64,000 nucleotides of DNA, taken from positions 261,381-325,380 of the forward strand of contig CANLUT010000003.1 in NCBI GenBank assembly GCA_947494335.1, written 5' to 3'. The stretch comes from Oligoflexales bacterium. Its GTDB lineage: Bacteria; Bdellovibrionota_B; Oligoflexia; Oligoflexales; RGVZ01. Numbering within the stretch: the stretch's first letter is position 1; each line of letters begins with the position of its first letter. Made by a program: the position numbers and the translations under genes. The notes beneath the pieces were generated by a model. It was not told the DNA's origin. It made no database searches and saw only the letters and a list, made by a program, of their open reading frames with translations. Positions 54,012 through 63,447 of this stretch are shown piece by piece.

Positions 54012-54783
54012 AGGCTTAAAAGAGCGCAAATACGTACAGACCGCTAAAAAGCGGACTGCGCCTATCAGTTTACTTGTGGCGACGGTTATTTTTGCTTTAG
54101 TTGTGATGGCCAGCATTGGAGTTGGTAAAGGCAAGTCCCTTGTTGATATTCGGGGCTTATTGATAGTTATCGGCGGAACTGTTGCCAGTCTGGTGTTCCA
54201 ATTTGATCTTATGGTGTTGTTGAAGAGTTTCATGATGGTAGGGCGATCATTTGCTGGTACTCCCGATCGTGAAGTTCAACGGGCGATGCGTGATATTGAC
54301 CGGGCGATAATTGAAGGACAATCACTGACGCAAATTAAGCGGTCAGATGAGCTCACCGGAGAAATATTAGCCGATGTGATCCATATGTATAATCGAGGTC
54401 TGACCTATGATGAAATCGACGCCTTTGTTACCGGTCGCGTTCAGGACGAGTATTTCGAGAGAGAAATGGCCACAGCGATGCTTCAAAAGGCATCAATTGT
54501 TGCGCCATCATTCGGCTTATTTGGAACAGTTATCGGTCTGGTTCAAGTGATGCAGTCCATGTCGTCGCCAGGTCAAATCGGTCCTGCGATGTCCTTAGCT
54601 CTCATGACAACTGCTTACGGCGCCGGACTGGCTAGTTTACTATTTACCCCGCTCGCAGGACGCCTTGAACACCATAATCATATTTACTTGGAATGTCACA
54701 AACAGCTTCTAAGTAAAATCGGTATTCTTATGAAGCGCGACGATCAAAGCTTGGAAACGGTGCGTGAGGTGGTGGCGGCGTGA
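54004..54783 (+). CDS. motA: MotA/PomA-like stator protein
   Basis: A 259-residue four-helix membrane protein of the MotA/ExbB/TolQ superfamily, closest to MotA/PomA. Helices are near ISLLVATVIFALVVMASI, LIVIGGTVASLVFQF, VAPSFGLFGTVIGLVQVMQ and PAMSLALMTTAYGAGLASLLF. The cytoplasmic part between helices 2 and 3 holds EVQRAMRDIDRAI, as in motor stators. It lacks the long C-terminal tail of ZorA. The GGAGG site lies in the previous gene. With MotB it should form a proton or sodium channel. No flagellar genes are near. Confidence 0.9.
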   Translation: MIEGLKERKYVQTAKKRTAPISLLVATVIFALVVMASIGVGKGKSLVDIRGLLIVIGGTVASLVFQFDLMVLLKSFMMVGRSFAGTPDREVQRAMRDIDRAIIEGQSLTQIKRSDELTGEILADVIHMYNRGLTYDEIDAFVTGRVQDEYFEREMATAMLQKASIVAPSFGLFGTVIGLVQVMQSMSSPGQIGPAMSLALMTTAYGAGLASLLFTPLAGRLEHHNHIYLECHKQLLSKIGILMKRDDQSLETVREVVAA

Positions 54784-55436
54784 GACTTCGTGATTTAGAA
54801 AATGCTCAAGTCAGGAGTAAAGAGTCTCCTGTGAATGCATTTTATCTGAGTTTAAGCGACCTCATGACGCTTCTTTGCGTTTTTTTTGCAGTTTTAGTGG
54901 GTATGAGTCGTGTGGATGTTGGCTCTTTTGAGAAAATGAAGACCTCTGTAACTGGTGACTCTAAAGGCACACTGGTTGAGCTGGAGCGAGACCTCAAAAG
55001 TATCGCCAAAGGCCAGAAGGGCGTATCAGTTCGACTTGGGCAGGATGGAGTTCACCTGGATTTTGAAAGTGCAGCGCTGTTCGATACTGGCTCAGCGGTT
55101 CTTCGGTCAGGAAGTCTCGATCCGGCATCACCACTGTTGAAGAGAATTCTTTCAACTAAATACGTTCTGGACATCGAAGGTCATACGGATGACGTGCCAC
55201 TTTACCGTAAAGACAAGGTGAAGGATGGTGAGGAAATCGAAACAAACTGGACGTTAAGTGGGCGTAGGGCTAGCAGTGTGGTCAACTGGCTCATCAATTT
55301 CGGATTTAGTGAGTCCCGACTGCGAATTGTCGGTTATGCGTCGACAATGCCGAAAGTTGACGTGGGAGACTTGTCGGGAAATCGTTTGGAAGGTGCACGT
55401 TCGGAGAATCGACGTGTGTCGATCTTGGTTCGATAA
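54780..55436 (+). CDS. motB: MotB-like stator protein with OmpA domain
   Basis: A 218-residue protein: one N-terminal helix with the ion-carrying aspartate (Asp27 in LSLSDLMTLLCVFFAVL) and a C-terminal OmpA-like peptidoglycan-binding domain (FDTGSAVL, LDIEGHTDDVPL, LSGRRASSVVNWLI, GARSENRRVSILV). It is shorter than flagellar MotB (about 300), with a reduced linker. It starts at GTG overlapping the motA stop. Its stop is 14 bases before the helicase gene. Confidence 0.9.
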   Translation: MRLRDLENAQVRSKESPVNAFYLSLSDLMTLLCVFFAVLVGMSRVDVGSFEKMKTSVTGDSKGTLVELERDLKSIAKGQKGVSVRLGQDGVHLDFESAALFDTGSAVLRSGSLDPASPLLKRILSTKYVLDIEGHTDDVPLYRKDKVKDGEEIETNWTLSGRRASSVVNWLINFGFSESRLRIVGYASTMPKVDVGDLSGNRLEGARSENRRVSILVR

Positions 55437-55450
55437 GGCAGGAGCTGTGA

Positions 55451-58400
55451 ATGGGTGCTGAAAGATTGCTGAAATCTGAATCGATTGAAGACGGCCTCTC
55501 GCTAAACGTTGGGCGAGGGTTTCGATTTACCCTGACCAGACAACACGATGATTCTGGATTCGAAAATTACATTATTGAGAACACCAGTAAGAAGCAGTTT
55601 CTTCGCATTCCTCGTTTTATCTTTGAAATTTTTAGATCGTCACTACAACAAGTACTTCGCTCGGATGATGCGGTAGAGGAGTCTATCAGTTTTAAAGGTA
55701 AGGTGAAGTTTCGGATTGAAGTCTTGCCGGACGGATACTCTATCACTGCCGTGGATAAGCGTGAAGGTGCAGACGGCCAGCTGACGCTCAATCGCGAGGC
55801 TGCCGAGGCTTTAGCAGGTCTTTTGCATGATCCTCGTGTTCGGCATGGAAGTGACGTTCTTAGTCGCATCTTGGCTTATCATAGATTGTTTAAATTCACG
55901 TTTGCTGAGGGAAGTGACAGCCTTAACAGTGGGCTAGCTCTGCGGTCTGATGTTCTCAGTCAGGTTGAAGACTATATTCCTCCTGTCGGGCAGCGGGCAG
56001 GACAAGTAAAGCTAAATGCAGATGATAAGGCTCTAGCTTTGAAAATTAGAAGTCACCGTCCTAGCAGTGACGATAAGCCGAAAGACCTTAAATCATTCAA
56101 AAGCCGTCTTGGTGAACGAAGTGCCGCGAAAGCTTGGGCGGTTGATTATCAAGCTTTATTTGGATCACAGGATCAGCGTTCAGCTGATCGTCAACCGAAA
56201 GTTAACACAGCTGATAGCGGACGGCGTGATGGAGCAGCCAAGCATGTTTGGGAACTCCCTATTCTTGCTTCTGAGGTTCGCTCAATGCGGGGAAAGACCT
56301 TACGATGTGAGCTTTCCGCGGAAGATGTTCATGAGATGCGGGAGACGTTTTTGACGGGAAGCGACACGGAGTTTTTTGTCGGATTTGATTTGATTGACGT
56401 GATTTTCAAAAGCTCATCCGGGAAACTCAAGACATTTAGATTTCCATTGTACTATGCGCCTGTGAGTATTTCTGAGTCGGGTCGGCAAATTCTCCTGGAT
56501 GGAGAAGCTGAATCGCGCATCTATTTAAATCATCTAGCTCTTGCGACCCTTGTGCAATCTTTTTCCGGAGAGTCCAATCTTGAAGCGGCTGTAGATCAAT
56601 TTTTCCGGACTATTTTGTCCCAGCGTATTGATCATGATGGACGCGTGGGACGTATATATTTATCAAGACAGTTGCCAGTCGCTGACGAAATATTTCATCG
56701 TACGCGTGAGATTATTCTTGGTAATCCAGGTGAAAACGGCAAAGGCGGCCTTCTGTCATCAATGAATATTGTCGGGGCAGAGTGCGACACGGAACGCGTT
56801 TGTGTGTACAAGGCGTCTAAGATTGTGGGCCCTCTGCAGCGATCGCTTGAGATGGATCTTGAGATGATGCAGGATCTCGCTCATCGAAGCCCTGAGAAGT
56901 TTGCGCGTACATTGCCAGGCCGTTTTCTAAGTACGACCTTTAAGGACGTGACCAAATCGGCTCGTCTGTTCTGTGATCGTTCGATGACACCAGTTTTCCG
57001 TCCGCAGAGTACTCGGAAGTTGATGGATCGCCTCAATGCTCATGATGTCGTTTTGCTGGAAGGGCCACCGGGAACTGGTAAAACTTTCACAATTATGAAC
57101 CTTCTTATTCACGCCGTATGCACTGGCCAAAGGGTTTTGATTGTCAGTGACGCTGATGCGGCGCTGCACGCTCTCAACGAGAAGATTCTCGAGTATCTTG
57201 AATCAGGAGCTCATGATCATGGAAGTGACCCCGTTGCGATCTGGAAGCGGGCTGTTCAGATGGTTGATAAGCTGGCGGGTGGTCATTCTGATTTAAGTGT
57301 ATGGTGCCGCACTATCGAGACATCATTGGGTTTAGCCGATAATCGCGAGTTTACGGGCCAAGCAGCAGTGAAAGCAGTCGACCCAAAGGTTATTGAATCA
57401 ATAGATCATGAAATTCAACGTGTGAAAGCCATGATTGCTAAGGTGATGGATGCTCGTATTGGGCCAAAGACCGATTTGCGGCGTCGCGTCAGTCCTAAGC
57501 GAGGGCATGCCACAACGGTGGATGATATCCAGGCCTTTGTATCCTTTTTGAAGTTTATGGGTGGGCGCAGTGAGACGACCAAATCTTCGAAATTAGCACG
57601 GATCATGGTCCGAGATTTTGTACTAGGACGAGAGTATCTCAGCCAAGCAAAAGACAAGGATATGTACGAGATCTTTGCGATACCGGACCGAGTCACTTCG
57701 GATCATATTGATTATATTGAGCAGGCTTTGAAAACAGTTAAGAAACTGCTCGTCTTAAAACCAAAATCCATGGATGAGCTGACAAAGGTGATCGGTTCTC
57801 CTTCAGATAGCCGCGTAAATCGACACCTGTTTGATATTTGGTCGAAGATTTTTCCAATTGGCGATAGTGGGCTTAAGCAGGCTATCCGTATGGTCAAGAG
57901 TATCATTCGCTTCCCGGGCAAATCCCATTTACGAAAGCTGGAATCACTGCTGTCGTCACAGCTAAAGATACTGAGGGCTTTTGATGCGTTTGAGAAGGGC
58001 GTGTGGCGTCAACTACAAATTATTCATGAGGCACTAGGTCCGTCTTTTAGAGGTGCAGTTCCTCTGTCGTTAGAGGTCTGCAGATTTGCCACCTCGTCAA
58101 GTTTTACCTTTGGGCATGCCGTGGATAGCATGCCAAGTGTTCAAGAGCTTCTTGAGCAACTCCAAGATTTGGATCGTCGAAGATCAGAAGAAGTGCGTAA
58201 AACATTTATAGCGAAATTGGCGGCTATCGTTTCTTCAGCTCATGCATCGAAGCAAGGGCAGAGTAATGCCCTCACGGTTATAGGGGGAATGCTGCATGGC
58301 TTGAAAGGGCAAGCATCTCTTGATGCCTCCAGCGGTTCTTGGCGTGAATTACAGGAGAAACTGATCAGTACGTTTCCTGTCTGGATGTGTCGTAAGCAAG

Positions 58401-59737
58401 CTGTTTCGTTCTTATTTCCTTGTAAGGCTAAGCTCTTTGATCTTGTGATAGTGGATGAAGCGACCCAGTGCCGCGTCGACGATGCCCTGCCATTGATGCT
58501 GAGGGCCCGCAAGTTTATGGTTGTTGGAGACGACAAGCAGACAGTTTTGGCCAAAAATAGTGTAATCGATGATTACTTGTTCACAGAATTTAATTTGGAC
58601 GAGCATTTACGCGGCACCCAGGCTCGCGGAATTAAGGGTGGTGGCAGCCATATCTTTGGGCTTGTGAAAGGGATTAAGGAAGCAAGTGTCATGCTTGATG
58701 AGCATTACCGTTGTCCGCCCGATATCATCGAGTATTCAAATCGATATGTCTATAATAGCGAGTTGAAGGTGATGCAGTGGCGTCGTGCTGGTGAACCTCG
58801 AGCGATGACGATTGACTGGTCAGAACGGGGTAAGTCCGATAGTCAACGTCTCGAGACTGGTCAGTATAAAGGTATCGAGACAGATATGGTGGATCGCTAT
58901 CTCGACTGGGTGGCTAACAAAATTAAAGAGATTGAAAAGGAGACCGGACGCCGAATCAATATGGAGACGGATGTCGCGCTTGTGTACTTCCTACTTAAAA
59001 ATGAACCATATATCAGATCAAAGAAATCTGCCTTCTTGGAAAAACTGGGTCGCGGGACGGATGTACTAGATGGTGCGGGCGCAGCACTTCAGGGCAAGGA
59101 GCGCCCCTATATTTTTTATCTTTGGGACATCAATCGTGGAAACATGATGGCCTTTCGGCATGGGGACGATCCTGATAAGCGTAAAGGTGAATTAAACGTT
59201 TTGATGAGTCGTCCCAAACGTAGAGCCTATCATTACTTGCATAAGAGATTTGACGAATTAGACCATGAGCGTGCAAGTATCTCTGACTTCCTGTGGCGCG
59301 CATGGCGTAAGCAGGACGAGGGAGAGCAGAAGAAAGAGTTTGTTGAGCGAACCAGGGCACCTGGCCCTGAATTCTTTCCTTGGCGTCGATCATCAGGGCA
59401 GCTGATGATTGCCGTGCTGGATCATGTGTTAAAGAAGTCGGCTGTTCAACTGGATCAATCTCGTATTCAGACAGGTGTTGTAGTCGGGGATCCGCGCTTT
59501 AAAATAGATGTTGTCGTTGGCCCGAAAGACTCGCGCCATTCAAGTATCGGCCTTGTAGATCTCTGTGGGTTTGACTGGCATGAGCGTTGTGCAGACGATA
59601 TCGTGGACTATTATTTCCAGCTCTGCCGCGCTGAGCCAAAAATTAAGCCAATTTTTCTCTTTATCCACGAGATCGCAGATCAACGATCTCGGGGGTTTAG
59701 CCGTCTCATGCATTGGGCCTTTGGCCAAAAAAATTAA
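55451..59737 (+). CDS. Large SF1 (Upf1-like, DUF4011-type) helicase with Vsr-like C-terminus
   Basis: A 1428-residue protein. Residues of about 320-380 (FRFPLYYAPVSISESG then LDGEAESRIYLNHLAL) resemble the N-terminal module of DUF4011 helicases. The helicase core has Walker A EGPPGTGKT (Lys544), DEATQ (1002-1006), GDDKQ (1026-1030), DEHYRCP and the motif VI-like GELNVLMSRPKRR. More than 450 residues separate Walker A and B. The last 100 residues (FKIDVVVG, LVDLCGFDWHERC) resemble a Vsr/PD-(D/E)XK nuclease with a changed active site. It follows motB by 14 bases. Helicases of this type occur in anti-phage defence, for example Hhe. Confidence 0.82.
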   Translation: MGAERLLKSESIEDGLSLNVGRGFRFTLTRQHDDSGFENYIIENTSKKQFLRIPRFIFEIFRSSLQQVLRSDDAVEESISFKGKVKFRIEVLPDGYSITAVDKREGADGQLTLNREAAEALAGLLHDPRVRHGSDVLSRILAYHRLFKFTFAEGSDSLNSGLALRSDVLSQVEDYIPPVGQRAGQVKLNADDKALALKIRSHRPSSDDKPKDLKSFKSRLGERSAAKAWAVDYQALFGSQDQRSADRQPKVNTADSGRRDGAAKHVWELPILASEVRSMRGKTLRCELSAEDVHEMRETFLTGSDTEFFVGFDLIDVIFKSSSGKLKTFRFPLYYAPVSISESGRQILLDGEAESRIYLNHLALATLVQSFSGESNLEAAVDQFFRTILSQRIDHDGRVGRIYLSRQLPVADEIFHRTREIILGNPGENGKGGLLSSMNIVGAECDTERVCVYKASKIVGPLQRSLEMDLEMMQDLAHRSPEKFARTLPGRFLSTTFKDVTKSARLFCDRSMTPVFRPQSTRKLMDRLNAHDVVLLEGPPGTGKTFTIMNLLIHAVCTGQRVLIVSDADAALHALNEKILEYLESGAHDHGSDPVAIWKRAVQMVDKLAGGHSDLSVWCRTIETSLGLADNREFTGQAAVKAVDPKVIESIDHEIQRVKAMIAKVMDARIGPKTDLRRRVSPKRGHATTVDDIQAFVSFLKFMGGRSETTKSSKLARIMVRDFVLGREYLSQAKDKDMYEIFAIPDRVTSDHIDYIEQALKTVKKLLVLKPKSMDELTKVIGSPSDSRVNRHLFDIWSKIFPIGDSGLKQAIRMVKSIIRFPGKSHLRKLESLLSSQLKILRAFDAFEKGVWRQLQIIHEALGPSFRGAVPLSLEVCRFATSSSFTFGHAVDSMPSVQELLEQLQDLDRRRSEEVRKTFIAKLAAIVSSAHASKQGQSNALTVIGGMLHGLKGQASLDASSGSWRELQEKLISTFPVWMCRKQAVSFLFPCKAKLFDLVIVDEATQCRVDDALPLMLRARKFMVVGDDKQTVLAKNSVIDDYLFTEFNLDEHLRGTQARGIKGGGSHIFGLVKGIKEASVMLDEHYRCPPDIIEYSNRYVYNSELKVMQWRRAGEPRAMTIDWSERGKSDSQRLETGQYKGIETDMVDRYLDWVANKIKEIEKETGRRINMETDVALVYFLLKNEPYIRSKKSAFLEKLGRGTDVLDGAGAALQGKERPYIFYLWDINRGNMMAFRHGDDPDKRKGELNVLMSRPKRRAYHYLHKRFDELDHERASISDFLWRAWRKQDEGEQKKEFVERTRAPGPEFFPWRRSSGQLMIAVLDHVLKKSAVQLDQSRIQTGVVVGDPRFKIDVVVGPKDSRHSSIGLVDLCGFDWHERCADDIVDYYFQLCRAEPKIKPIFLFIHEIADQRSRGFSRLMHWAFGQKN

Positions 59738-59889
59738 AAATCGGGCAAATAAGGGTTGATCTGCCGGACATTTGTGGATACAAACCCGGACGTCAACAAG
59801 ACATTGTTATGTGCTTTAACCTGTATAAGCCATTGATCGGAATGGTGTATCTACCGGGCGCCGCAAATGCCCGTCTATAGGAGTGAGAG

Positions 59890-60480
59890 ATGAGAATGTT
59901 CCCTCGGATTTTGTTGTGTTCTGTATTGGCCTCTAGTTTAACCCTCGTATCCTGTGGATCCCGCGACGACGGCAGTATGCTTGCCGGTGATCGTAACAGC
60001 AAAGATGATCAAAGATCTGAAGAAGGCAATGATCACAACGACTCTGGAAAGGCGAAAGGCCGTTTTCCAAAGGCTCCCCACAAAGAGATGACCCCTGGCT
60101 CGCTATGCGAGAAAGGGAACAAAACCCGTTACCCAGAAAAAGTAAAGTACTGTGAGCGTGATGTTAACACTGAGACAAAGCGCCAAATTTTCGTAACCTA
60201 CGATAAAGAGTTTGGTTACCAGACCACCCAGATGGAGCGTAGTAGCTTCAAGATCGATCACCTTGTTCCGTTATGCTTGGGTGGAAGTAACGAGATTGAT
60301 AATCTCTGGCCGCAGCACGTCAGTGTCTATGAAAATACTGACCCGCTGGAGCCATTCTTGTGTGAGGTTTTGTCAGCTGGCCGCATTAAGCAGGCAGAAG
60401 CTGTTGAGCTGATTTTAACGATCAAAGAAGATCCTGAAACTGCTCCGGATGAGCTTCGTAAGCTAGAATCCCGCTTCTAA
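59890..60480 (+). CDS. HNH nuclease lipoprotein
   Basis: A 196-residue protein with a lipoprotein signal (SLTLVSCGS) and a charged, probably flexible linker to about residue 65. The HNH fold is shown by SSFKIDHLVPLCLGGSNEID followed by NLWPQ, the DHxxPLxxGGxNxxxNLWPQ-type motif with metal-binding residues. A disulfide between CEKGNKTRYP and YCERDV is likely. It probably degrades DNA at the cell surface or in the periplasm. A GAGTGAGAG element precedes the ATG. It ends at a clear terminator. Confidence 0.83.
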   Translation: MRMFPRILLCSVLASSLTLVSCGSRDDGSMLAGDRNSKDDQRSEEGNDHNDSGKAKGRFPKAPHKEMTPGSLCEKGNKTRYPEKVKYCERDVNTETKRQIFVTYDKEFGYQTTQMERSSFKIDHLVPLCLGGSNEIDNLWPQHVSVYENTDPLEPFLCEVLSAGRIKQAEAVELILTIKEDPETAPDELRKLESRF

Positions 60481-60496
60481 GAGTTGCTAAGACGAT

Positions 60497-60545
60497 GACG
60501 TCAGACTTTGTCCCTATTGACGGGAAGTCTGGCGTTGTTTTTTTC
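60497..60545 (+). terminator. Intrinsic terminator after the HNH nuclease gene
   Basis: ACGTCAGACTT (60498-60508) pairs with AAGTCTGGCGT (60525-60535, one G-T pair), and GTTTTTTTC follows on the plus strand. The gene on the other strand ends at 60544. Confidence 0.88.
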
Positions 60546-62757
60546 ATTGAAGCGTTGCATCGCAGCTGTTAGTTCCGCCAGGTCCACTAACCTGAAAACT
60601 GACGTTCGTGGTTTCCGACGCTTTGCATGGCAGCTCTGGCCAAGACTGAGCCTCATTTAGATGAAAAGCCCGCTCCGATGTCAGTGCATAGCCCGACTCT
60701 GTTGACGTAAATTTGCTGATCCACCATTTTCCCGAGGCCGTCATCCCTAGTAGTTCAGGTTTGCCGTCGCCATCCATATCCAGATTGGTGACATTCTTCC
60801 AATTTATCTGCGATGCCCAAGCACCAAAAATCTGATCGCTGTTGGATAAACCGAGGGATGAGCCAAGTTTGATGTACCATTTGGCAGTGGCTTGGATCCT
60901 ACCGATGATATCTGCATAACCATCTCCGGTAAAATCAGCGGATAGAATATCAACATAGTTTTGTGATGGACTCCAGGTCCCTGATAATTGGATTTTAAAC
61001 GAAAGCGCTTTGGGGCGGGCCAGTAGCAAGAACCACTCGCCTGTGATTGCCGAGCGTCCTACGATATCGATTTTGCCATCACCGTTAAAATCCTGGGCGT
61101 GAATATTCACCCAGGGTTTTTTTGCTTGTGGCCAGGCCCCCCAAACTTTCGGAGCCGCGACACTTTGATCAGGGCGTACGAGTGTCACCACCCATTGTCC
61201 CAGCTCATTAAGTTCCGCTTTATCAATGGTCTTGTCTCCGTTGAAGTCTGCATTCAGTTTGGTTGAGTTTGCATTTGGATTAGCCATCGTGAAAATCTTT
61301 GAGCTTTCTCCGTCCCATGCAATGGCCTGTCCTTGAAATTCAAAGTTATCAATTGGTCCCGAGCTCTTATCCCTCTTCAGGGACACCAGACAGCGCTCTG
61401 TTTGAGCAATTCGCCTGATTTCAATGAGGCATTTTGGGGCGATGACACCTGGGATAGGTGCGCTTTCGCAAGATACTCCTTCGCTAGACGAACCTTGCAG
61501 AGACGCTGACATGACCGTGGGGGTATTCGATTTACATGTAGCTATCGTTTCCCAGAGGTCAAGTTTCGCAGTCCAAGGGCTAATCAAGGTAGCACTTGTT
61601 TTCGGAGTACCGATGACTTTATCCCCTGATCCTTTTACGGTCACGCTGCACTTTCCGCCCTCATCAACTCGCGTTGCTGCGATCGAACAATGGGGGCGAG
61701 CGTGGCCTGCATATTCATAGGGACCAAATCTAAGCTGATATTTAGGATCGGTATCGCCAAAGCCAGAAATGATTCTTTGAATGTCAGCAGCATAATTGGC
61801 CGTTCGTGTTCCTTCGCCTGGGCCGCCCATTGTTACTTGACTCAGTAGATAGGGTGAAATGCCATTTTCATCCCTATAGATGGCAATAGACGGGGACGAT
61901 GAGTCGCCAGGAATCATATTTTCATAAAATTTGGCGTAGGTTTTAAGTAGTTCGGAATCTAATGATCCAAAGACTGGATTCCAAAATCTGGCATTCCTGT
62001 CACTAAGCCTCCCGGGAGCTGCCAAAACAAGCAGTGCTTTGGAATCCTGATCTATGCGAAGAACAGGGCATTCAACCACCGGCAGATTTGCGTAAACGAG
62101 ATCGTCAGGTTTTACGAGCTTCATCGGCGTGATGCTTCCCGGTAAATCTTGATCAAGTCTGACAACGGTGATGTCAACACCGTAATCGGAGGGGTCATCA
62201 TTACCGACGTATCTTAATCCAGAAACCCTGCGTTCAATCAGACGATTGTCTGGGGTGAGAAAGCGCACAGTTCCTCCAACCGAGGGATGATAGCCATAAT
62301 GCTTGATGTAAAGAACATGTTTCGGAGTAATAGCAACGCCACGCGGTCCGTTGAATATGTGCGTGACTGCCGCAAGATTAAGGCCATGTATCCAGCTTGA
62401 AGTAAGGTGTTTTGAGGTGTCGCGCCATACTTTTGATGTTTCAGGATTGGCCTGCGCTATTCTTTGATTGATTTCAGAAGAACAGCGCTCATACCAAGTG
62501 GTATTTGCTGATGTCGATGAAGCCGACAGATTCATCTTATCGGTGGCGATGGAATCCTTCTGCTCGGCCTCAGACGGGCTCTTCATCGTTGGCGGAAAGG
62601 TGTGATGATCGACACAGCCGACTTCCGGTCGGTCCTGGCAGAAATATTTTCCTTCGTTATGCGGCTGAGCATCTGATTTTGTCGGGCTCAACCTAGATCC
62701 TGACTGCTTACATGACGCAAGGACGCTGATAAAAATAAAAAGAATTTTAAATTTCAC
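60544..62757 (-). CDS. Trypsin-like lipoprotein with FG-GAP/VCBS repeats
   Basis: A lipoprotein (VLASC lipobox) started at GTG 62757 with AGGA upstream. Residues of about 80-320 look like a trypsin-type fold: GVAITPKHVLYIKHYG (histidine), YGVDITVVRLD (aspartate) and IPGDSSSPSI (serine; compare GDSGGP). The C-terminal third has repeats of calcium-loop FG-GAP type: LNADFNGDKTIDKAEL, IHAQDFNGDGKIDIVGRS, LSADFTGDGYADIIGR, LDMDGDGKPELLGM. Together they suggest an exported protease with an adhesive propeller. It is 737 residues long and ends at the HNH terminator. Confidence 0.78.
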   Translation of the reverse strand: MKFKILFIFISVLASCKQSGSRLSPTKSDAQPHNEGKYFCQDRPEVGCVDHHTFPPTMKSPSEAEQKDSIATDKMNLSASSTSANTTWYERCSSEINQRIAQANPETSKVWRDTSKHLTSSWIHGLNLAAVTHIFNGPRGVAITPKHVLYIKHYGYHPSVGGTVRFLTPDNRLIERRVSGLRYVGNDDPSDYGVDITVVRLDQDLPGSITPMKLVKPDDLVYANLPVVECPVLRIDQDSKALLVLAAPGRLSDRNARFWNPVFGSLDSELLKTYAKFYENMIPGDSSSPSIAIYRDENGISPYLLSQVTMGGPGEGTRTANYAADIQRIISGFGDTDPKYQLRFGPYEYAGHARPHCSIAATRVDEGGKCSVTVKGSGDKVIGTPKTSATLISPWTAKLDLWETIATCKSNTPTVMSASLQGSSSEGVSCESAPIPGVIAPKCLIEIRRIAQTERCLVSLKRDKSSGPIDNFEFQGQAIAWDGESSKIFTMANPNANSTKLNADFNGDKTIDKAELNELGQWVVTLVRPDQSVAAPKVWGAWPQAKKPWVNIHAQDFNGDGKIDIVGRSAITGEWFLLLARPKALSFKIQLSGTWSPSQNYVDILSADFTGDGYADIIGRIQATAKWYIKLGSSLGLSNSDQIFGAWASQINWKNVTNLDMDGDGKPELLGMTASGKWWISKFTSTESGYALTSERAFHLNEAQSWPELPCKASETTNVSFQVSGPGGTNSCDATLQ

Positions 62758-62937
62758 GTGATTCGTCCTGCAGAATGCTGTCCAACTTAATCTGAGCTGA
62801 TTATGTTGGTTTTGGCGCCGATTGGCGATTTCCAAGCCATTTGATTGACGTTAGAATTTTAGCATGGCACGGGGAAATAAGGTAAAATAAAGGCGTGGAT
62901 TCTGTTTTTTTGTGCTCATTTCAAAGGAAATTTTTAG

Positions 62938-63438
62938 GTGCGTTCCAAGCTTCTAGTTGTATTTAGGCAGATATTAATTTTTAGCGCTGTGGTGCTTTTG
63001 GTGGGGCAGTGGCAATCGAGAAATTTGCCAACTGGTCTATCTCCTCAGGTAAAAGCTCAGGACCTTTCGGGAAATACGGTTGAGTTTCCCAATAAGGGAA
63101 TGGTTTCTATTATCTACTTTTTTGCTCCCTGGTGCGGAGTCTGCCGAGTTAGTATGCCTAACTTAAACGTTCTCAAAGAGTATTTTCCTGAAATCGCTAT
63201 CACTGCGGTGGCCTTTGATTTCGAATCAGCAGATGAGGTGCAGAAATTTTCAAAAGAGGTAGGTGTAACACCTCCTGTATTGCTTGGTGAGGAATCGGCA
63301 AGACGTCTTTGGCAAGTGACAGCTTACCCAACCTACGTTGTTCTTGATAAGGATGGTGTCATTCGCGGTAGCTCAGTCGGATATTCCTCCCAGGTGGGGA
63401 TGATCATTAGGCTGCTATGGGCAAAAATTTTATCCTAA
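62938..63438 (+). CDS. Membrane-anchored thioredoxin-like protein (TlpA/ScsD type)
   Basis: A 166-residue protein with an N-terminal helix (FRQILIFSAVVLLVGQW) and a thioredoxin fold: FFAPWCGVCRVSM (active site), then VTAYPTYVVLDKDG with the cis-proline. It faces the periplasm. The family includes suppressors of copper sensitivity (ScsD) and TlpA reductases. The start is GTG with an AAAGGA site. It precedes the DUF1704 gene by 9 bases. Confidence 0.85.
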   Translation: MRSKLLVVFRQILIFSAVVLLVGQWQSRNLPTGLSPQVKAQDLSGNTVEFPNKGMVSIIYFFAPWCGVCRVSMPNLNVLKEYFPEIAITAVAFDFESADEVQKFSKEVGVTPPVLLGEESARRLWQVTAYPTYVVLDKDGVIRGSSVGYSSQVGMIIRLLWAKILS

Positions 63439-63447
63439 GAAGGTTTC

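Noticed and set aside
54004-55436. The MotA/MotB pair as ordinary flagellar motor genes.
   Set aside because: This stays possible, but no flagellar gene is near and the pair is coupled to a coiled-coil protein and a large helicase, so the simple flagellar reading is not preferred.
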